Below, piece after piece: positions 7,939 through 17,835 of a stretch of 64,000 bases of DNA. How positions within the stretch are numbered: the stretch's first letter is position 1; the number at the start of each line of letters is the position of its first letter. The DNA is from Desulfuromonadales bacterium. GTDB taxonomy: Bacteria; Desulfobacterota; Desulfuromonadia; Geobacterales; Pseudopelobacteraceae. The stretch covers positions 43,386 to 107,385 of the forward strand of contig DUZS01000007.1 of NCBI GenBank assembly GCA_013349405.1, read 5' to 3'. Both the position numbers and the translations under genes were made by a program. Under the pieces are notes generated by a model. That model was not told where the DNA came from and did not search any database. It was given only the letters and a program-made list of their open reading frames with translations.

Positions 7939-9318
7939 TTAAAACTCACAATGCCTCGGCGTACGTGGAAACGGGATGACATCGCGGATGTTTTCCATCC
8001 CGGAGAGATACATGACCAGCCGCTCAAAGCCGAGGCCAAAGCCGGCATGCGGGCAGCTTCCCCAGCGACGCGAGTCGAGATACCACCAGAGCGGTTCGCG
8101 GGCGATACCCATCTCAGTCATACGCGCTTCAAGCCGTTCCAGGCGCTCTTCGCGCTGACTGCCGCCGATAATCTCACCCACTTTCGGCACGAGCAGGTCC
8201 ATGGCGGCTACCGTGCGGCCATCATCGTTCTGCCGCATATAAAACGCTTTGATATCCTTCGGATAGTTGAGAATAAAGGTCGGGCCGCCGACAATCTGTT
8301 CAGTAATATAGCGTTCATGTTCCGTCTGCAGATCCAGTCCCCACTCTACCGGATAGGCGAATGCACTTCCCGATCGGCGCAGATGCTCTATTGCTTCCCC
8401 ATATTCCATCCGGGCAAACTCGGCCTCCGCAACTGCTCTGATCCGCTCAAGCAGGCCGTTTTCAACATGTCTATCAAAAAACGCCATGTCGTCGGCACAC
8501 TCGTCAAGAGCAAAGCGGCAGAGATACTTGATAAACTTTTCTGCCAGATCGGCGTTGTCAGCCAGAGTGGCAAAAGCCATCTCCGGTTCAATCATCCAGA
8601 ACTCTGAGGCGTGCCGGGCGGTGTTGGAATTTTCTGCCCGGAAGGTCGGCCCAAACGTATAAATATCTCCAAAAGCAAGGGCAAACAGTTCCCCTTCCAA
8701 CTGGCCACTGACAGTCAAGCCGGTTTTCCGGCCAAAAAAATCCTGGCTGAAATCAGGTCGGCCATTCAGAACGGGTGGATTCGCTGCATCAAGAGTAGTG
8801 ACGCGGAACAATTCTCCGGCGCCTTCGCAGTCGCTGGCAGTAATTATCGGGGTATGGACATAGAGAAAATTATTCTCGGAGAAAAAACGGTGGACAGCCT
8901 GCGCGAGTTTCGACCGAAGACGGAAGACCGCGCCAAACGTGTTTGAACGAGGACGCAGATGGGCGATGGTTCGGAGGTACTCGAACGTATGTCGTTTTTT
9001 TTGCAGCGGAAAGCTATCGTCAGCTTCACCGATAATTTCTATTGCAGTCGCCACTACCTCCCATTTCTGACCGGCTGCAGGAGATTCGACCAACGCGCCT
9101 GATACCGTGAGGGCCGCTCCAGTGCCGATCCGGCTTATATGGCTGAAATTTAGGAGTGATGACTCGGCAACGACCTGAATACCTTCCACGGTGGAGCCGT
9201 CATTTAGAACGATGAAACATATCCCCTTCGACGATCTGATCGACCGCACCCACCCCGAAAAAGAGCAGCTGTCTGCACAGCTGCCCTGGTGAACAATCTC
9301 TTTAATACGAGTTTTCAT
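7939..9318 (-). CDS. asnS: asparaginyl-tRNA synthetase
   Basis: A class II aminoacyl-tRNA synthetase charging tRNA-Asn, 459 residues, close to the usual 460-470. An N-terminal OB-fold anticodon-binding domain (about 1-110, GWVRSIRSSKG) precedes the catalytic core. Motif 2 region FRAENSNTARHASEFWMIEPE and motif 3 GFGLGFERLVMYL are clear, and the C-terminus RDVIPFPRTP is typical of AsnRS over AspRS. I chose the ATG at 9318 because AAAGGTG lies 10-12 bases upstream and the protein aligns from MKTRIKEIV. The longer frame to 9354 overlaps the upstream gene. Confidence 0.95.
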   Translation of the reverse strand: MKTRIKEIVHQGSCADSCSFSGWVRSIRSSKGICFIVLNDGSTVEGIQVVAESSLLNFSHISRIGTGAALTVSGALVESPAAGQKWEVVATAIEIIGEADDSFPLQKKRHTFEYLRTIAHLRPRSNTFGAVFRLRSKLAQAVHRFFSENNFLYVHTPIITASDCEGAGELFRVTTLDAANPPVLNGRPDFSQDFFGRKTGLTVSGQLEGELFALAFGDIYTFGPTFRAENSNTARHASEFWMIEPEMAFATLADNADLAEKFIKYLCRFALDECADDMAFFDRHVENGLLERIRAVAEAEFARMEYGEAIEHLRRSGSAFAYPVEWGLDLQTEHERYITEQIVGGPTFILNYPKDIKAFYMRQNDDGRTVAAMDLLVPKVGEIIGGSQREERLERLEARMTEMGIAREPLWWYLDSRRWGSCPHAGFGLGFERLVMYLSGMENIRDVIPFPRTPRHCEF

Positions 9319-9350
9319 TGAGATGCACCTTTTTTTCCCTGGAATGATAG

Positions 9351-9980
9351 TCAACCAAACATCTTGAACAGCTGAAGGACCAGCAGGGTAATAACTGAAC
9401 CGAGAATTGCACCGATAATAACTTCACGCAGCGTATGAATTTTCATCAGCAGTCGCGAGTGGCTCACCATGACGGCCAGCAGCAGAGACAGAAACGATAT
9501 GAGCGGGTCACAGGTAATAAGCGATAACGCTGTAGCAATTGAGAATGCAACGGCTGCGTGTCCGCTCGGCACTCCCCCGTGAAGAGGCGTACCGGTACCG
9601 GTGGCACTCTTTACAATAACCACAACGATCACCACTATCAGTATGGAAACAATCGTTCCCATATCAGAGACGGTACCAAACATTGCGAGCACCTCCGCGT
9701 AGAGTGGCATTACATACTTTGCCAGAATCAGATACCCCATGATGCCGGCGCCGCAGGCAGTTATCAACACGGCTCCGGCAGCCGTATCTTTGGCAATTTT
9801 TGCCAACGGATGGAAGTCGGGAGAAACGAGATCAACGACCGCCTCAATCGCCGTATTGAACATCTCGGCACAGAGGACTGACAGGATTGACAGGGCCAGG
9901 AACGCGAACTCCGTCGGAGTTACCTTCAGGAAAAGGACGGCGAGCAGCACCACGATGGCAGCAGCGAAATGAACGCGCAT
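9351..9980 (-). CDS. DgkA-type lipid kinase fused to a PAP2 phosphatase-like domain
   Basis: The N-terminal half is a DgkA/undecaprenol kinase domain with the signature AEMFNTAIEAVVD and the FHPLAKIAKDTAAGAV block. The C-terminal half (about 120-209) is a PAP2-like domain with SGH (GVPSGHAAVA) and a late SxRxxxxxHTLREV segment. Together they could phosphorylate and dephosphorylate polyprenyl or diacylglycerol lipids for envelope synthesis. The ATG at 9980 is the only canonical start, but in-frame codons upstream encode family-typical residues (ESANCAVEGILHAARTER), so translation probably begins earlier at a non-ATG codon inside ybeY. An ATT at 10083-10085 with AAAAGGAG before it is one option. 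Confidence 0.8.
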   Translation of the reverse strand: MRVHFAAAIVVLLAVLFLKVTPTEFAFLALSILSVLCAEMFNTAIEAVVDLVSPDFHPLAKIAKDTAAGAVLITACGAGIMGYLILAKYVMPLYAEVLAMFGTVSDMGTIVSILIVVIVVVIVKSATGTGTPLHGGVPSGHAAVAFSIATALSLITCDPLISFLSLLLAVMVSHSRLLMKIHTLREVIIGAILGSVITLLVLQLFKMFG

Positions 9981-10036
9981 ATGCCGTTCAGTACGGGCCG
10001 CGTGCAGAATCCCTTCAACAGCACAGTTGGCGGATT

Positions 10037-10507
10037 CTATAAACCGGTCGGGCTTAACAACCCTTCCTTCTTCAGAATTCTGAATAGCTGCTGCTCCTTT
10101 TGTTCCATTTTTGCCGCCTCTGCGGCACCGCTCCGTTCATGATCATAGCCGCAGAGATGCAGAATTCCGTGCATCAGCAGAAAAGAGAGGCGTTCAAAGA
10201 ACTCCAAACCACCATCTTCGGCCTCGCGTGCGGCAGTGTCCGCAGAAATTATGACATCGCCAAGAGCATGAGGGCTGACCCCGCCGAAGTCACCTTCCTG
10301 CAGAGAGAACGAGATTACATTAGTGGGGCGGTCCTTGCCGAGATAGTCCCGATTTATGATTCTGATAGAGCGGTCGCCGACAATGGAAACCGAAAGCTCA
10401 GTAGCATCAGGACATCCCAAGGCGCTTAAGATTTTCTCCGCTACTTTTTTGAGCTTGCGGATCTTGAAAGGCTGGCGTCTCTGACGATTGTTCACTAGTA
10501 GTATCAT
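10037..10507 (-). CDS. ybeY: YbeY endoribonuclease
   Basis: A 156-residue zinc endoribonuclease involved in 16S rRNA 3' maturation and ribosome quality control. The metal-binding HGxLHLxGYDH signature is seen as HGILHLCGYDH at about 115-125. The start MILLVNNRQRR fits the family, and GGGAG lies about 9 bases upstream. The start lies 101 bases inside the end of pgpH, an unusually long overlap. The gene order pgpH-ybeY-dgkA is common in Desulfuromonadales and Firmicutes. Confidence 0.93.
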   Translation of the reverse strand: MILLVNNRQRRQPFKIRKLKKVAEKILSALGCPDATELSVSIVGDRSIRIINRDYLGKDRPTNVISFSLQEGDFGGVSPHALGDVIISADTAAREAEDGGLEFFERLSFLLMHGILHLCGYDHERSGAAEAAKMEQKEQQLFRILKKEGLLSPTGL

Positions 10508-12860
10508 GGGGCACTACTCCCTGTTCGATTTTGCCATTTTCACGTGCGGCACTCTTTTTTAACCGGTCTCCGCCTTTGTGGGCAGGTTCGGGGTATTCAA
10601 CGCGATGATGAAATATGCCGTTGAGAATGGTGGTAAAACTCCGGGCTATTTCGTGCAGGTTTTTAAGAGTCAGCTCGCATTCATCCAGCTGACCATCAAT
10701 AAATACATTATTTATCAGCTTTTGCACCAAGCCCTGAATGCGATCAGATGTTGGATTGGCAAGTGTCCGGGAAGCAGCTTCTACGCAGTCGGCAAGCATG
10801 ACGATGCCGGCCTCGCGAGTCTGCGGTTTGGGACCGGGATAGCGGAAATCTTTTTCCTCAACGATCTGATCCGTTGCTTTTGCCTGGTTTTTGGCCCGCT
10901 CATAAAAGAATTTGATCAATGCGGTACCGTGATGCTGACGTATGATATCAATTATCGGCTGCCCCAGCCTGTGTTCACGGGCCAGTTCAGCCCCTTCCTT
11001 GATATGTGAAATCAGGATGAGCGCACTCATGCTCGGCAGGAGTTTATCATGCCGGTTCTCTTCACCGGATTGATTCTCAATAAAATAGAGCGGCTTTGCC
11101 GCTTTACCGATGTCGTGATAATAGGCAGAAACCCGAGCAAGCAAAGGATTTGCGCCAATTGATTCGGCGGCAGCTTCCACCAGATTACCGACCACAATAC
11201 TATGGTGATAGGTTCCGGGGGCCTTTACCATAAGTTCTCGAAGCACCGGAGAGTTAAGATTTGCCAACTCAAGCAGCTTGATATCGGTTGTGTACTGAAA
11301 GAGCGTTTCAACAAGGGGAATGAAGCTTGAAACAAAACCGGCGCAGATAAAACCGCTGAACAGAGCAAACAAGGCAACATACAGCGTCTGCATGGAAAAA
11401 ATTGCATTATTCAACGTTTGGAACGACAATGCCAGCGCCAGATTGACGATAGAAACCTTGATACCGGCAGTGTAGAGAGTACCGCGGCTGGTGCAGTGGC
11501 GCACGGCATGAGCGCCGACAATTCCTCCCAGCAGCGAATAAATAATCACCAGCATGTTGTTTTCAAACATGATCCCGAGTAGCGGAGCCAGTATGGCGCA
11601 ATAGACCAGAGCGACTTCAGAGTTGATAAAAATCCGGACGATCATCGCACCTGCGGCAAACGGAAACAGATAAAAATAATTTGAAGCATCGACCGAGGGG
11701 AATACTGCGCCAATATTATGGGTGATCAGAAGGGCGGTCTTAAAGCAGATAAAACTGATGGTGATCAGCAAAGAAATGATAAGAACATCTTTGTCGGTCG
11801 GGTTGAATTTACGTATATTTTTGCAGGCAAACCGGTAGGGGAAATAAAACAGCACAATAATTAGTATGCACGTCCCTAAAGCCTTGAAAAACCAGTCGCC
11901 ACTATGCTGACCAACGAATATGGCGTCGAGTTTTTGGGCCTGTTCGGCGGTAATCCGCTCGCCCACCCGCACGACCATTTCACCTTTTTGCAGCTTAAAA
12001 AGTACCGGTCGCACCGTTTCCATAACGCTGCGGGAACGGACTTCGGAGGCCTCCCTGTTGTAAAAGAGATTCGGGAGCATGATTTTGGCAATCATGGACG
12101 CAATGTGGATATTATCTACACTGTTCCCAACTCCTTTGAAACTCCAGCGACTGACTATGCGTCGCGCATCGTCGATACCGATAAAACTCGTCGTAACATC
12201 GCCGCCACCAATTTTATGACCATTGTTATCAGTGATTTCGAGACCGCGACGGATATCCATCTGAAAAACATTGACATCCAGAACAATCTTGCGCTGAAAC
12301 AGTTCACCAAGTAATTCGGCGGCATTCGCCAGAAAAAGTTTATCTGAAGTGACGCGGGTCAACGCCATTATTTCAGCATCGCTCAAATCTGTATCAAGCA
12401 GCGGCGAGAGTGCTGCACGTAACGTGGAAATTTTTTTCCTGTTTTTTTCATCACCGGATGCACGTACGATTACAAGAGCCTGCTGCAGCTTGTCGTGCAG
12501 TGCCCCCGCCAGTTGGTCACTCAGGTTATACACTACCGGTGCATTGTTAGCAGCATCTTTACGGCGCTGTTCCGTTAATGCTTTGGCTTCAACAAGCAGG
12601 TCCTGAGGCACCCGAATATCGGATGAAGCAATATCACCAACTTTATAGGAGAGAGTAAAGGTATGCTGACTGGGAAGTATTGTTATGGTAAGCAGCAGTG
12701 CCGTAGTGACAAGAAGAACGCTCCTGTTGCGCCGGGACGTAGCGGGGTTGGAAAATTTTCTGATCAGGGAATCAAGCAGATTCGACCCAAACCGGCTTAG
12801 TTTTATCAGTAAATTCCGTTCCTGTGTACTGCCGCTTTGTTCAGCCATAAATACATACAC
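10407..12860 (-). CDS. PgpH-like 7TM-HD cyclic-di-AMP phosphodiesterase family protein
   Basis: An 817-residue membrane protein. One N-terminal membrane segment (about 45-65), a large extracellular 7TMR-HDED domain (about 70-330), seven membrane helices (about 335-530) and a C-terminal HD domain with YYHDIGKAAKP near residue 585. This is the PgpH architecture, which hydrolyses c-di-AMP in Firmicutes. The substrate in this lineage is an assumption. The tail after about 755 is Ser/Gln/Lys-rich and overlaps ybeY. ATG codons at 12860 and 12848 are both possible; neither has a strong ribosome site. Confidence 0.88.
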   Translation of the reverse strand: MYVFMAEQSGSTQERNLLIKLSRFGSNLLDSLIRKFSNPATSRRNRSVLLVTTALLLTITILPSQHTFTLSYKVGDIASSDIRVPQDLLVEAKALTEQRRKDAANNAPVVYNLSDQLAGALHDKLQQALVIVRASGDEKNRKKISTLRAALSPLLDTDLSDAEIMALTRVTSDKLFLANAAELLGELFQRKIVLDVNVFQMDIRRGLEITDNNGHKIGGGDVTTSFIGIDDARRIVSRWSFKGVGNSVDNIHIASMIAKIMLPNLFYNREASEVRSRSVMETVRPVLFKLQKGEMVVRVGERITAEQAQKLDAIFVGQHSGDWFFKALGTCILIIVLFYFPYRFACKNIRKFNPTDKDVLIISLLITISFICFKTALLITHNIGAVFPSVDASNYFYLFPFAAGAMIVRIFINSEVALVYCAILAPLLGIMFENNMLVIIYSLLGGIVGAHAVRHCTSRGTLYTAGIKVSIVNLALALSFQTLNNAIFSMQTLYVALFALFSGFICAGFVSSFIPLVETLFQYTTDIKLLELANLNSPVLRELMVKAPGTYHHSIVVGNLVEAAAESIGANPLLARVSAYYHDIGKAAKPLYFIENQSGEENRHDKLLPSMSALILISHIKEGAELAREHRLGQPIIDIIRQHHGTALIKFFYERAKNQAKATDQIVEEKDFRYPGPKPQTREAGIVMLADCVEAASRTLANPTSDRIQGLVQKLINNVFIDGQLDECELTLKNLHEIARSFTTILNGIFHHRVEYPEPAHKGGDRLKKSAARENGKIEQGVVPHDTTSEQSSETPAFQDPQAQKSSGENLKRLGMS

Positions 12861-12971
12861 CAGAGGACAAAAGGACTGCAGAATTTATATCCGGAGCGGA
12901 ATAGTAATCTGAAAGCAAAAAGGTGTCAATAGAACTGCATCGAAACACGGTGGCAGGCAGATGGACAGTCA

Positions 12972-13859
12972 TCACCCGCGCGGATGAATCTGCTGGTGCA
13001 GGCGTTTCAGCCGCTCTCTGGTGACATGGGTATAAATCTGTGTGCTGGCCAGATCGGCATGGCCGAGCATGACCTGAACGCTGCGGAGATCAGCACCGTT
13101 TTCGAGAAGATGGGTGGCAAACGAGTGCCGCAGGGTGTGAGGCGAGATATTTTTCCGGATTGCCGCCAGAAGTGCCCGTTTCTTGATGATATTCCAGAAC
13201 GCCTGGCGGCTCATCGGGGCACCAAGACGGGAAAGAAAAAAGAATTTATTCTGCCGCAACGGATCATGTCTGAAGCGCTCCGCCTCAAGGTAAACAGCGG
13301 CATGAACTCTGGCCGGCTCGCCGATCGGCACCAGACGCTCTTTATTGCCCTTGCCGGTTGTCATCAGATAGCCGGAGTCAAGATTGACTTCCCGCAGCTT
13401 CAGATTAACCAGTTCTGATACCCGCAGACCGGTCGCGTAGAGAATTTCCAACATCGCCCGGTCGCGCAGATCCTCGCCACGGTCACCGACACAGGCGGCA
13501 AACAGGGCATCTACCTCGCGGCCATCGAGAAACTGCGGCAGCTTGTGGAGTGTGCGCGGCGCTTCAATAATCGTCGCCGGATTACTGTCGGCGTAGTTCT
13601 CGATCTGCAGAAATTTGTGAAACATGCGGATCGCCGACAGGCAGCGGGCACGACTGCGCGGACTAATAACCCGTTTCTGCAGAACAGCCATAAAGGCAGC
13701 AATATCTGCTGAACGGATATCTGCCGGTTTCTGCCGTCCCTCCTTTTCAAGAAAATTCAGATACCGCACAAGATCAAGGCTATAGGCACTCCGGGTATTG
13801 TCCGAGAGCCCTTTTTCCACGACAAGATACGATAAAAAAAGATCGAGGTAATCGTTCAA
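12972..13859 (-). CDS. xerD: tyrosine recombinase XerD
   Basis: A 295-residue site-specific recombinase that with XerC would resolve chromosome dimers at dif. The SAM-like N-terminal DNA-binding domain (1-90) is followed by the catalytic domain with R146, K170, H241-x-x-R244, H267 and Y276 all present. Length and alignment fit XerD. It follows glnD by 31 bases and precedes pgpH, in a housekeeping block and not beside phage genes, so a chromosomal Xer role is more likely than a mobile integrase. Confidence 0.9.
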   Translation of the reverse strand: MNDYLDLFLSYLVVEKGLSDNTRSAYSLDLVRYLNFLEKEGRQKPADIRSADIAAFMAVLQKRVISPRSRARCLSAIRMFHKFLQIENYADSNPATIIEAPRTLHKLPQFLDGREVDALFAACVGDRGEDLRDRAMLEILYATGLRVSELVNLKLREVNLDSGYLMTTGKGNKERLVPIGEPARVHAAVYLEAERFRHDPLRQNKFFFLSRLGAPMSRQAFWNIIKKRALLAAIRKNISPHTLRHSFATHLLENGADLRSVQVMLGHADLASTQIYTHVTRERLKRLHQQIHPRG

Positions 13860-13890
13860 TCAGATTCTCCGTCCATCATCCTTCACCCAT

Positions 13891-16602
13891 TCACACCCAC
13901 TCATCAATCGCAGTAATAAGTCTGCCACATATTTCGCTCAGCTTTTCAGGCGCGGTGATTTTATGGCTGAAGATATCCCGCACATAAAACACATCGGCAA
14001 CCTGATCAACCTTGGTGGATATCTTGGAGACGCCGATATAGAGCCCCATTGCAGCGAGAGTGCTGGTGATCAGATAGAGCAGTCCGACCTTGTCGTGCGT
14101 CAGGATATCGATGACGGTATACTCTTCTGACACGTCATTATCGATATCAACTCTGGTTGCAAAGCGCGGTGCAGGGCGTGCCGTCAGGAGGGTCGGGCGC
14201 TTCCGTTGCGCAACAAGAGATGCAATCTGCACTTCGCCATGGATAACCTGGTGCATATCCTTGTCAATTTTTTCCCAGCGGGCCGCATCGGTAACCAGAT
14301 TTCCCTGTGGAGAATTTACCTGTAGAACATCGAGAACCTTGCCGTTTTTACTGGTGTTAATCTGAGCACCGAGAATATTTATGCCGTTGGCAGCCATAAC
14401 TCCGGTGATCCGCGAGAAGAGCCCCGGCATATCATGGGCACAGATGGTATATTCCGAATAGCCGCTCTCCGCCTGGTGAGTCAGGCGCAGTAATATATCG
14501 CAGTGCTCCAGGCCAAGCAGCAGACGAACCTGCTCCGCAATGAGCGGGGCTGGCGTAGAGAGGAGCAGTCGCACCGGCATCGCTTTCAGCTCATGGCGTA
14601 TCTCGGTAACAGGGAAATCGTTTTCCAGTAAGGTGGTGACTTTTCTTATCATGGAGGTTACCCGCTCGCTGCGCGCCTCCTGCTGGAAGCCGCCACGATC
14701 GAGAATCGCAAAGGCTTTTTCAAACAGCTCCTGAAAGAGTGAGGCTTTCCAGGCCGTCCAGACATCCGTGCCGACGGCACGAACATCGGCAACTGAAAGC
14801 AGATAAAGCATTTTGAGATTTTCACTGCTTTCCATCTGGCTGGCAAACTGGGCAATCATTTTTTCATCATTGAGATCACGGCGCTGTGAAATATGAGCGA
14901 ACTGCAAATGCTGCCGCACCAGAAACTCCAGTCGTTCGCTATCCTCGCGGGAGAGCCCCATCCGCCGTGCAATTGTCGGGATCATGGCGGCACCCTTTTC
15001 GGCGTGCCCCCCTCCAGAGCCTTTACCGATATCATGAAACAGTACTGATAAAACAAGCAGCTCCGGCTTGCCGATCTCTGCAGCAATCCGGCAGGGGATC
15101 GGCATGATTTTCCTGAATTCACCGTTCAGCATCTTTTCCGTCTGCTCAACGGCAAAAAGCGTATGAATATCAACGGTATAGATATGATATAGGTCATGCT
15201 GGACCTTGCAGTAAATATGCTCAAGCTCGGGAATATATCGATTCAGAAACTCCAGATGATGCATCAATCGCAGTGTGTCGGCGACCCCCTTCGGTGAACG
15301 CAGAATATTCATGAATGAGTGATTTACATCGCGACTGCGGCGGAATTTATCGTTAATCAGAGCAAGATTCTTTCTGATAAGACCCTTGGCCCGAACATTA
15401 AAGGTAACGCCATGTTTCTGAGAGTACTCGAACATTTTCATCATGATATCCGGATTTTCTTCAACAACGGTCTCGTCCGGAACAATCAACTCACCTTTGA
15501 TGACAAAACAGCCGTCTCCGACCGGCCTCCGGATGAAATAGCCCAATATTTTCAATGCGCCCTCATCGCGCCAGACACAGCGGGATATGAGACTGGAGGC
15601 AAAATGTTCCACCTTGTTTCCCTGACGGTAGTAGTCCCTCATGAAATCTTCCACCGCCAGTACTCTGCCGTTGTCCGTATAGCCGAGAAAGCCGGCCAGA
15701 TGCACCTGGGCATCAAAGGTCAACTGATCGTTTTTTCGTCCGTTAAAATAATGCAGCTCGTTACGGATGCGCCAGAGATAGTCAAGCGCCGCGAGATAAC
15801 TTTCCAGTTCCTCATCGTTCATGATCCCCTTGATGATCAATTCACGCAGCTCGGTAAACTTGTACTTGACGCGGGCAACCCAGATGGCGGTCTGGAGATC
15901 GCGAAGTCCCCCCTCACCCTCTTTCAGGTTCGGTTCCAGAAGATACACGGTTGAGCCGTATTTTTCGCGGCGGTTTTTCATATCCGCCATTTTCTCTTTT
16001 ATAAATGAGTCACTTGATTTTGGCAGAATCTGGCTAAAAATAACCTTGGTAAGAGTGGTGAAAAGAGACCGACTACCGGAGAGATACCGGGCATCCATCA
16101 GCGCCGTCTTGACCGTGCCGTCAGCTGCCGCCATTTCGACGCAATCAGCAATCAAACGCACCGAATACCCGACATCCAGGCGCATGTCCCACAAAAAATA
16201 GAGTAATTTCTGGGCAATATCTTCGACCGTCGCAGCCGGGAGGACACCGTCATGCAGAAACATGATGTCAATATCTGAATAAGGGTTCAGCTCTCCCCGC
16301 CCGTAGCCGCCTACCGCAACCAGCGCGATATGATCGAGCATTTCCTCGCCGCCGCCGATGTCATAAATAATGGAAAGAAATAATTTGTTATGTAATTCGT
16401 CCATCATATCACTGATGAGGTGTGTGACATCAGTGCCGCTGGCACCATTCCGATGAAGCTGCCTGATTTCTTCCCGATATTTAGCCAGAAAATTTTTGCA
16501 GCCGGAAAGGTACAGCGGACGTTTTTCATCAAAGCCGGCCATGCCGGCGTCACCAACAGCGGTTATGGAGTCGGGGAAATAGGGGTCGATAAAAAATTGC
16601 AT
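13891..16602 (-). CDS. glnD: PII uridylyltransferase/uridylyl-removing enzyme
   Basis: A bifunctional nitrogen-status sensor of about 903 residues that modifies and demodifies PII. It has the nucleotidyltransferase motif GGYGRGELNPYSDIDIM near 100, a GlnE-like linker domain, an HD domain (LFHDIGKGSGGGHAEKG near 520) and two C-terminal ACT domains (about 700-780 and 820-900) that sense glutamine. AAGGA lies 6 bases before the ATG at 16602. A longer reading from a TTG at 16644 lacks such a site. Confidence 0.95.
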   Translation of the reverse strand: MQFFIDPYFPDSITAVGDAGMAGFDEKRPLYLSGCKNFLAKYREEIRQLHRNGASGTDVTHLISDMMDELHNKLFLSIIYDIGGGEEMLDHIALVAVGGYGRGELNPYSDIDIMFLHDGVLPAATVEDIAQKLLYFLWDMRLDVGYSVRLIADCVEMAAADGTVKTALMDARYLSGSRSLFTTLTKVIFSQILPKSSDSFIKEKMADMKNRREKYGSTVYLLEPNLKEGEGGLRDLQTAIWVARVKYKFTELRELIIKGIMNDEELESYLAALDYLWRIRNELHYFNGRKNDQLTFDAQVHLAGFLGYTDNGRVLAVEDFMRDYYRQGNKVEHFASSLISRCVWRDEGALKILGYFIRRPVGDGCFVIKGELIVPDETVVEENPDIMMKMFEYSQKHGVTFNVRAKGLIRKNLALINDKFRRSRDVNHSFMNILRSPKGVADTLRLMHHLEFLNRYIPELEHIYCKVQHDLYHIYTVDIHTLFAVEQTEKMLNGEFRKIMPIPCRIAAEIGKPELLVLSVLFHDIGKGSGGGHAEKGAAMIPTIARRMGLSREDSERLEFLVRQHLQFAHISQRRDLNDEKMIAQFASQMESSENLKMLYLLSVADVRAVGTDVWTAWKASLFQELFEKAFAILDRGGFQQEARSERVTSMIRKVTTLLENDFPVTEIRHELKAMPVRLLLSTPAPLIAEQVRLLLGLEHCDILLRLTHQAESGYSEYTICAHDMPGLFSRITGVMAANGINILGAQINTSKNGKVLDVLQVNSPQGNLVTDAARWEKIDKDMHQVIHGEVQIASLVAQRKRPTLLTARPAPRFATRVDIDNDVSEEYTVIDILTHDKVGLLYLITSTLAAMGLYIGVSKISTKVDQVADVFYVRDIFSHKITAPEKLSEICGRLITAIDEWV

Positions 16603-16750
16603 CCAAGATCCTTGTAAAACAGTTAATGTATGATCGGAAGGCAATCGCAGTTGCCGGCCGGGGTGCGGATTATACGTCAGACACCTGATTGAGTCAAAAA
16701 CAATAGCGTTATTAATTTAGACACTTGCTCTTATCTCCATTTTATTCATA

Positions 16751-17767
16751 ATGGCCGGTATGCGCATTGCCTTAATAGCTCCCTATTCCATCGGCCCCCG
16801 GCGGGGCAACATTACCACCGTTTCCCGCATCAGCCGCCTGCTTCGCCAGGCCGGGGCAGAACTGCTCGTACTCCCTGCGGATGCCGTAACAGCAGCAGAG
16901 ATGGAGCAGCAACTTACCTCCTTCACCCCGCAGTTGCTCCACGGCTTCCATGCCCGCTACTGCGGCGGACTGACCAGGCACTTGGCAGCAAATTTTAACG
17001 TGCCGAGTGTGCTGACCTTCACCGGCAGCGACGTATATGATCCACTGCTGCGCAAACACCCCGATACGATTACAGCCATAGAAGCAGCCAGCGCTGTGGT
17101 CTGTTTCCATGAGAGTGAGGCGGCAGAAGTGGTTCGCTCTTTCCCGCTGGCAGCAAAAAAAATTACCGTGATCGCCCAAAGTATTGAAGAGCTCCCTGTC
17201 AATTCGGCGGTAAACTTCGGCTTTGCACACGACGCCTTTGTGCTGTTGCTGCCTGCCGCGTTCAGACTGGTTAAACAGATTGAGTTCCCCCTGCTGGCGC
17301 TGAAGTCGCTGGCGGATCAACTGCCTGCCATTCGGCTGGTAATCGCAGGCGGCATTATTGATCAGGATTATGCCGCCACAATTCGCTGCCTGCTCGATGA
17401 CGCACCCTTCGCAACGTGGCTCGGAGAGATACCCCGAGAACAGATGGGTGCCCTCTATACCCGGGCAGATGTCGTGCTCAACTGCTCTCACTCGGAATCG
17501 ATGCCAAACACGCTGCTGGAGGCCATGGCTTTAGGGCGACCGGTACTGGCAAGCGACATACCGGGCAATCGGACTGTCGTCCAACATGGCGATACCGGTC
17601 TGCTGTACCACGATCAGGAATCATTCAGGCAGTGCGTTATCAGACTGGCAATGGACGCAGAACTGCGGGACGGTCTCGGCGGTCGTGCCGCACAATATAT
17701 GCGCACCTCATTTTCACCGCAGGCTGAAACAGCAGCACACCTTCGCCTGTATCATGCGCTGATCTGA
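16751..17767 (+). CDS. GT4-family glycosyltransferase
   Basis: A 338-residue GT-B fold glycosyltransferase. The N-terminal acceptor domain (1-160) starts ALIAPYSIGPRRGN. The C-terminal nucleotide-sugar domain contains the family EX7E-type segment SESMPNTLLEAMALGRPVLA near residues 250-270. It stands alone, divergent from glnD and convergent with pyruvate carboxylase, so its acceptor cannot be inferred. No strong ribosome site; ATG at 16751 or 16760 are both possible. Confidence 0.85.
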   Translation: MAGMRIALIAPYSIGPRRGNITTVSRISRLLRQAGAELLVLPADAVTAAEMEQQLTSFTPQLLHGFHARYCGGLTRHLAANFNVPSVLTFTGSDVYDPLLRKHPDTITAIEAASAVVCFHESEAAEVVRSFPLAAKKITVIAQSIEELPVNSAVNFGFAHDAFVLLLPAAFRLVKQIEFPLLALKSLADQLPAIRLVIAGGIIDQDYAATIRCLLDDAPFATWLGEIPREQMGALYTRADVVLNCSHSESMPNTLLEAMALGRPVLASDIPGNRTVVQHGDTGLLYHDQESFRQCVIRLAMDAELRDGLGGRAAQYMRTSFSPQAETAAHLRLYHALI

Positions 17768-17775
17768 AGAATCTT

Positions 17776-17813
17776 AAAAAAAACGCCCCGCTTCCAAAAA
17801 GAGGCGGAGCGTT
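17776..17813 (-). terminator. terminator of the pyruvate carboxylase gene
   Basis: Arms at 17782-17794 and 17801-17813 form a 13-position stem with one mismatch and two G-U pairs. On the minus strand it is followed by eight T's (17776-17783). The hairpin may also serve the convergent glycosyltransferase, although the plus-side T-run is poor. Confidence 0.8.
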
Positions 17814-17835
17814 GCACGTTCATATCAATGGGAAA

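Noticed and set aside
12972..13859. Tyrosine recombinase as evidence of a prophage or integron
   Set aside because: Sequence and neighbours (glnD, pgpH) fit chromosomal XerD; no attachment repeats, tRNA or phage genes are beside it.
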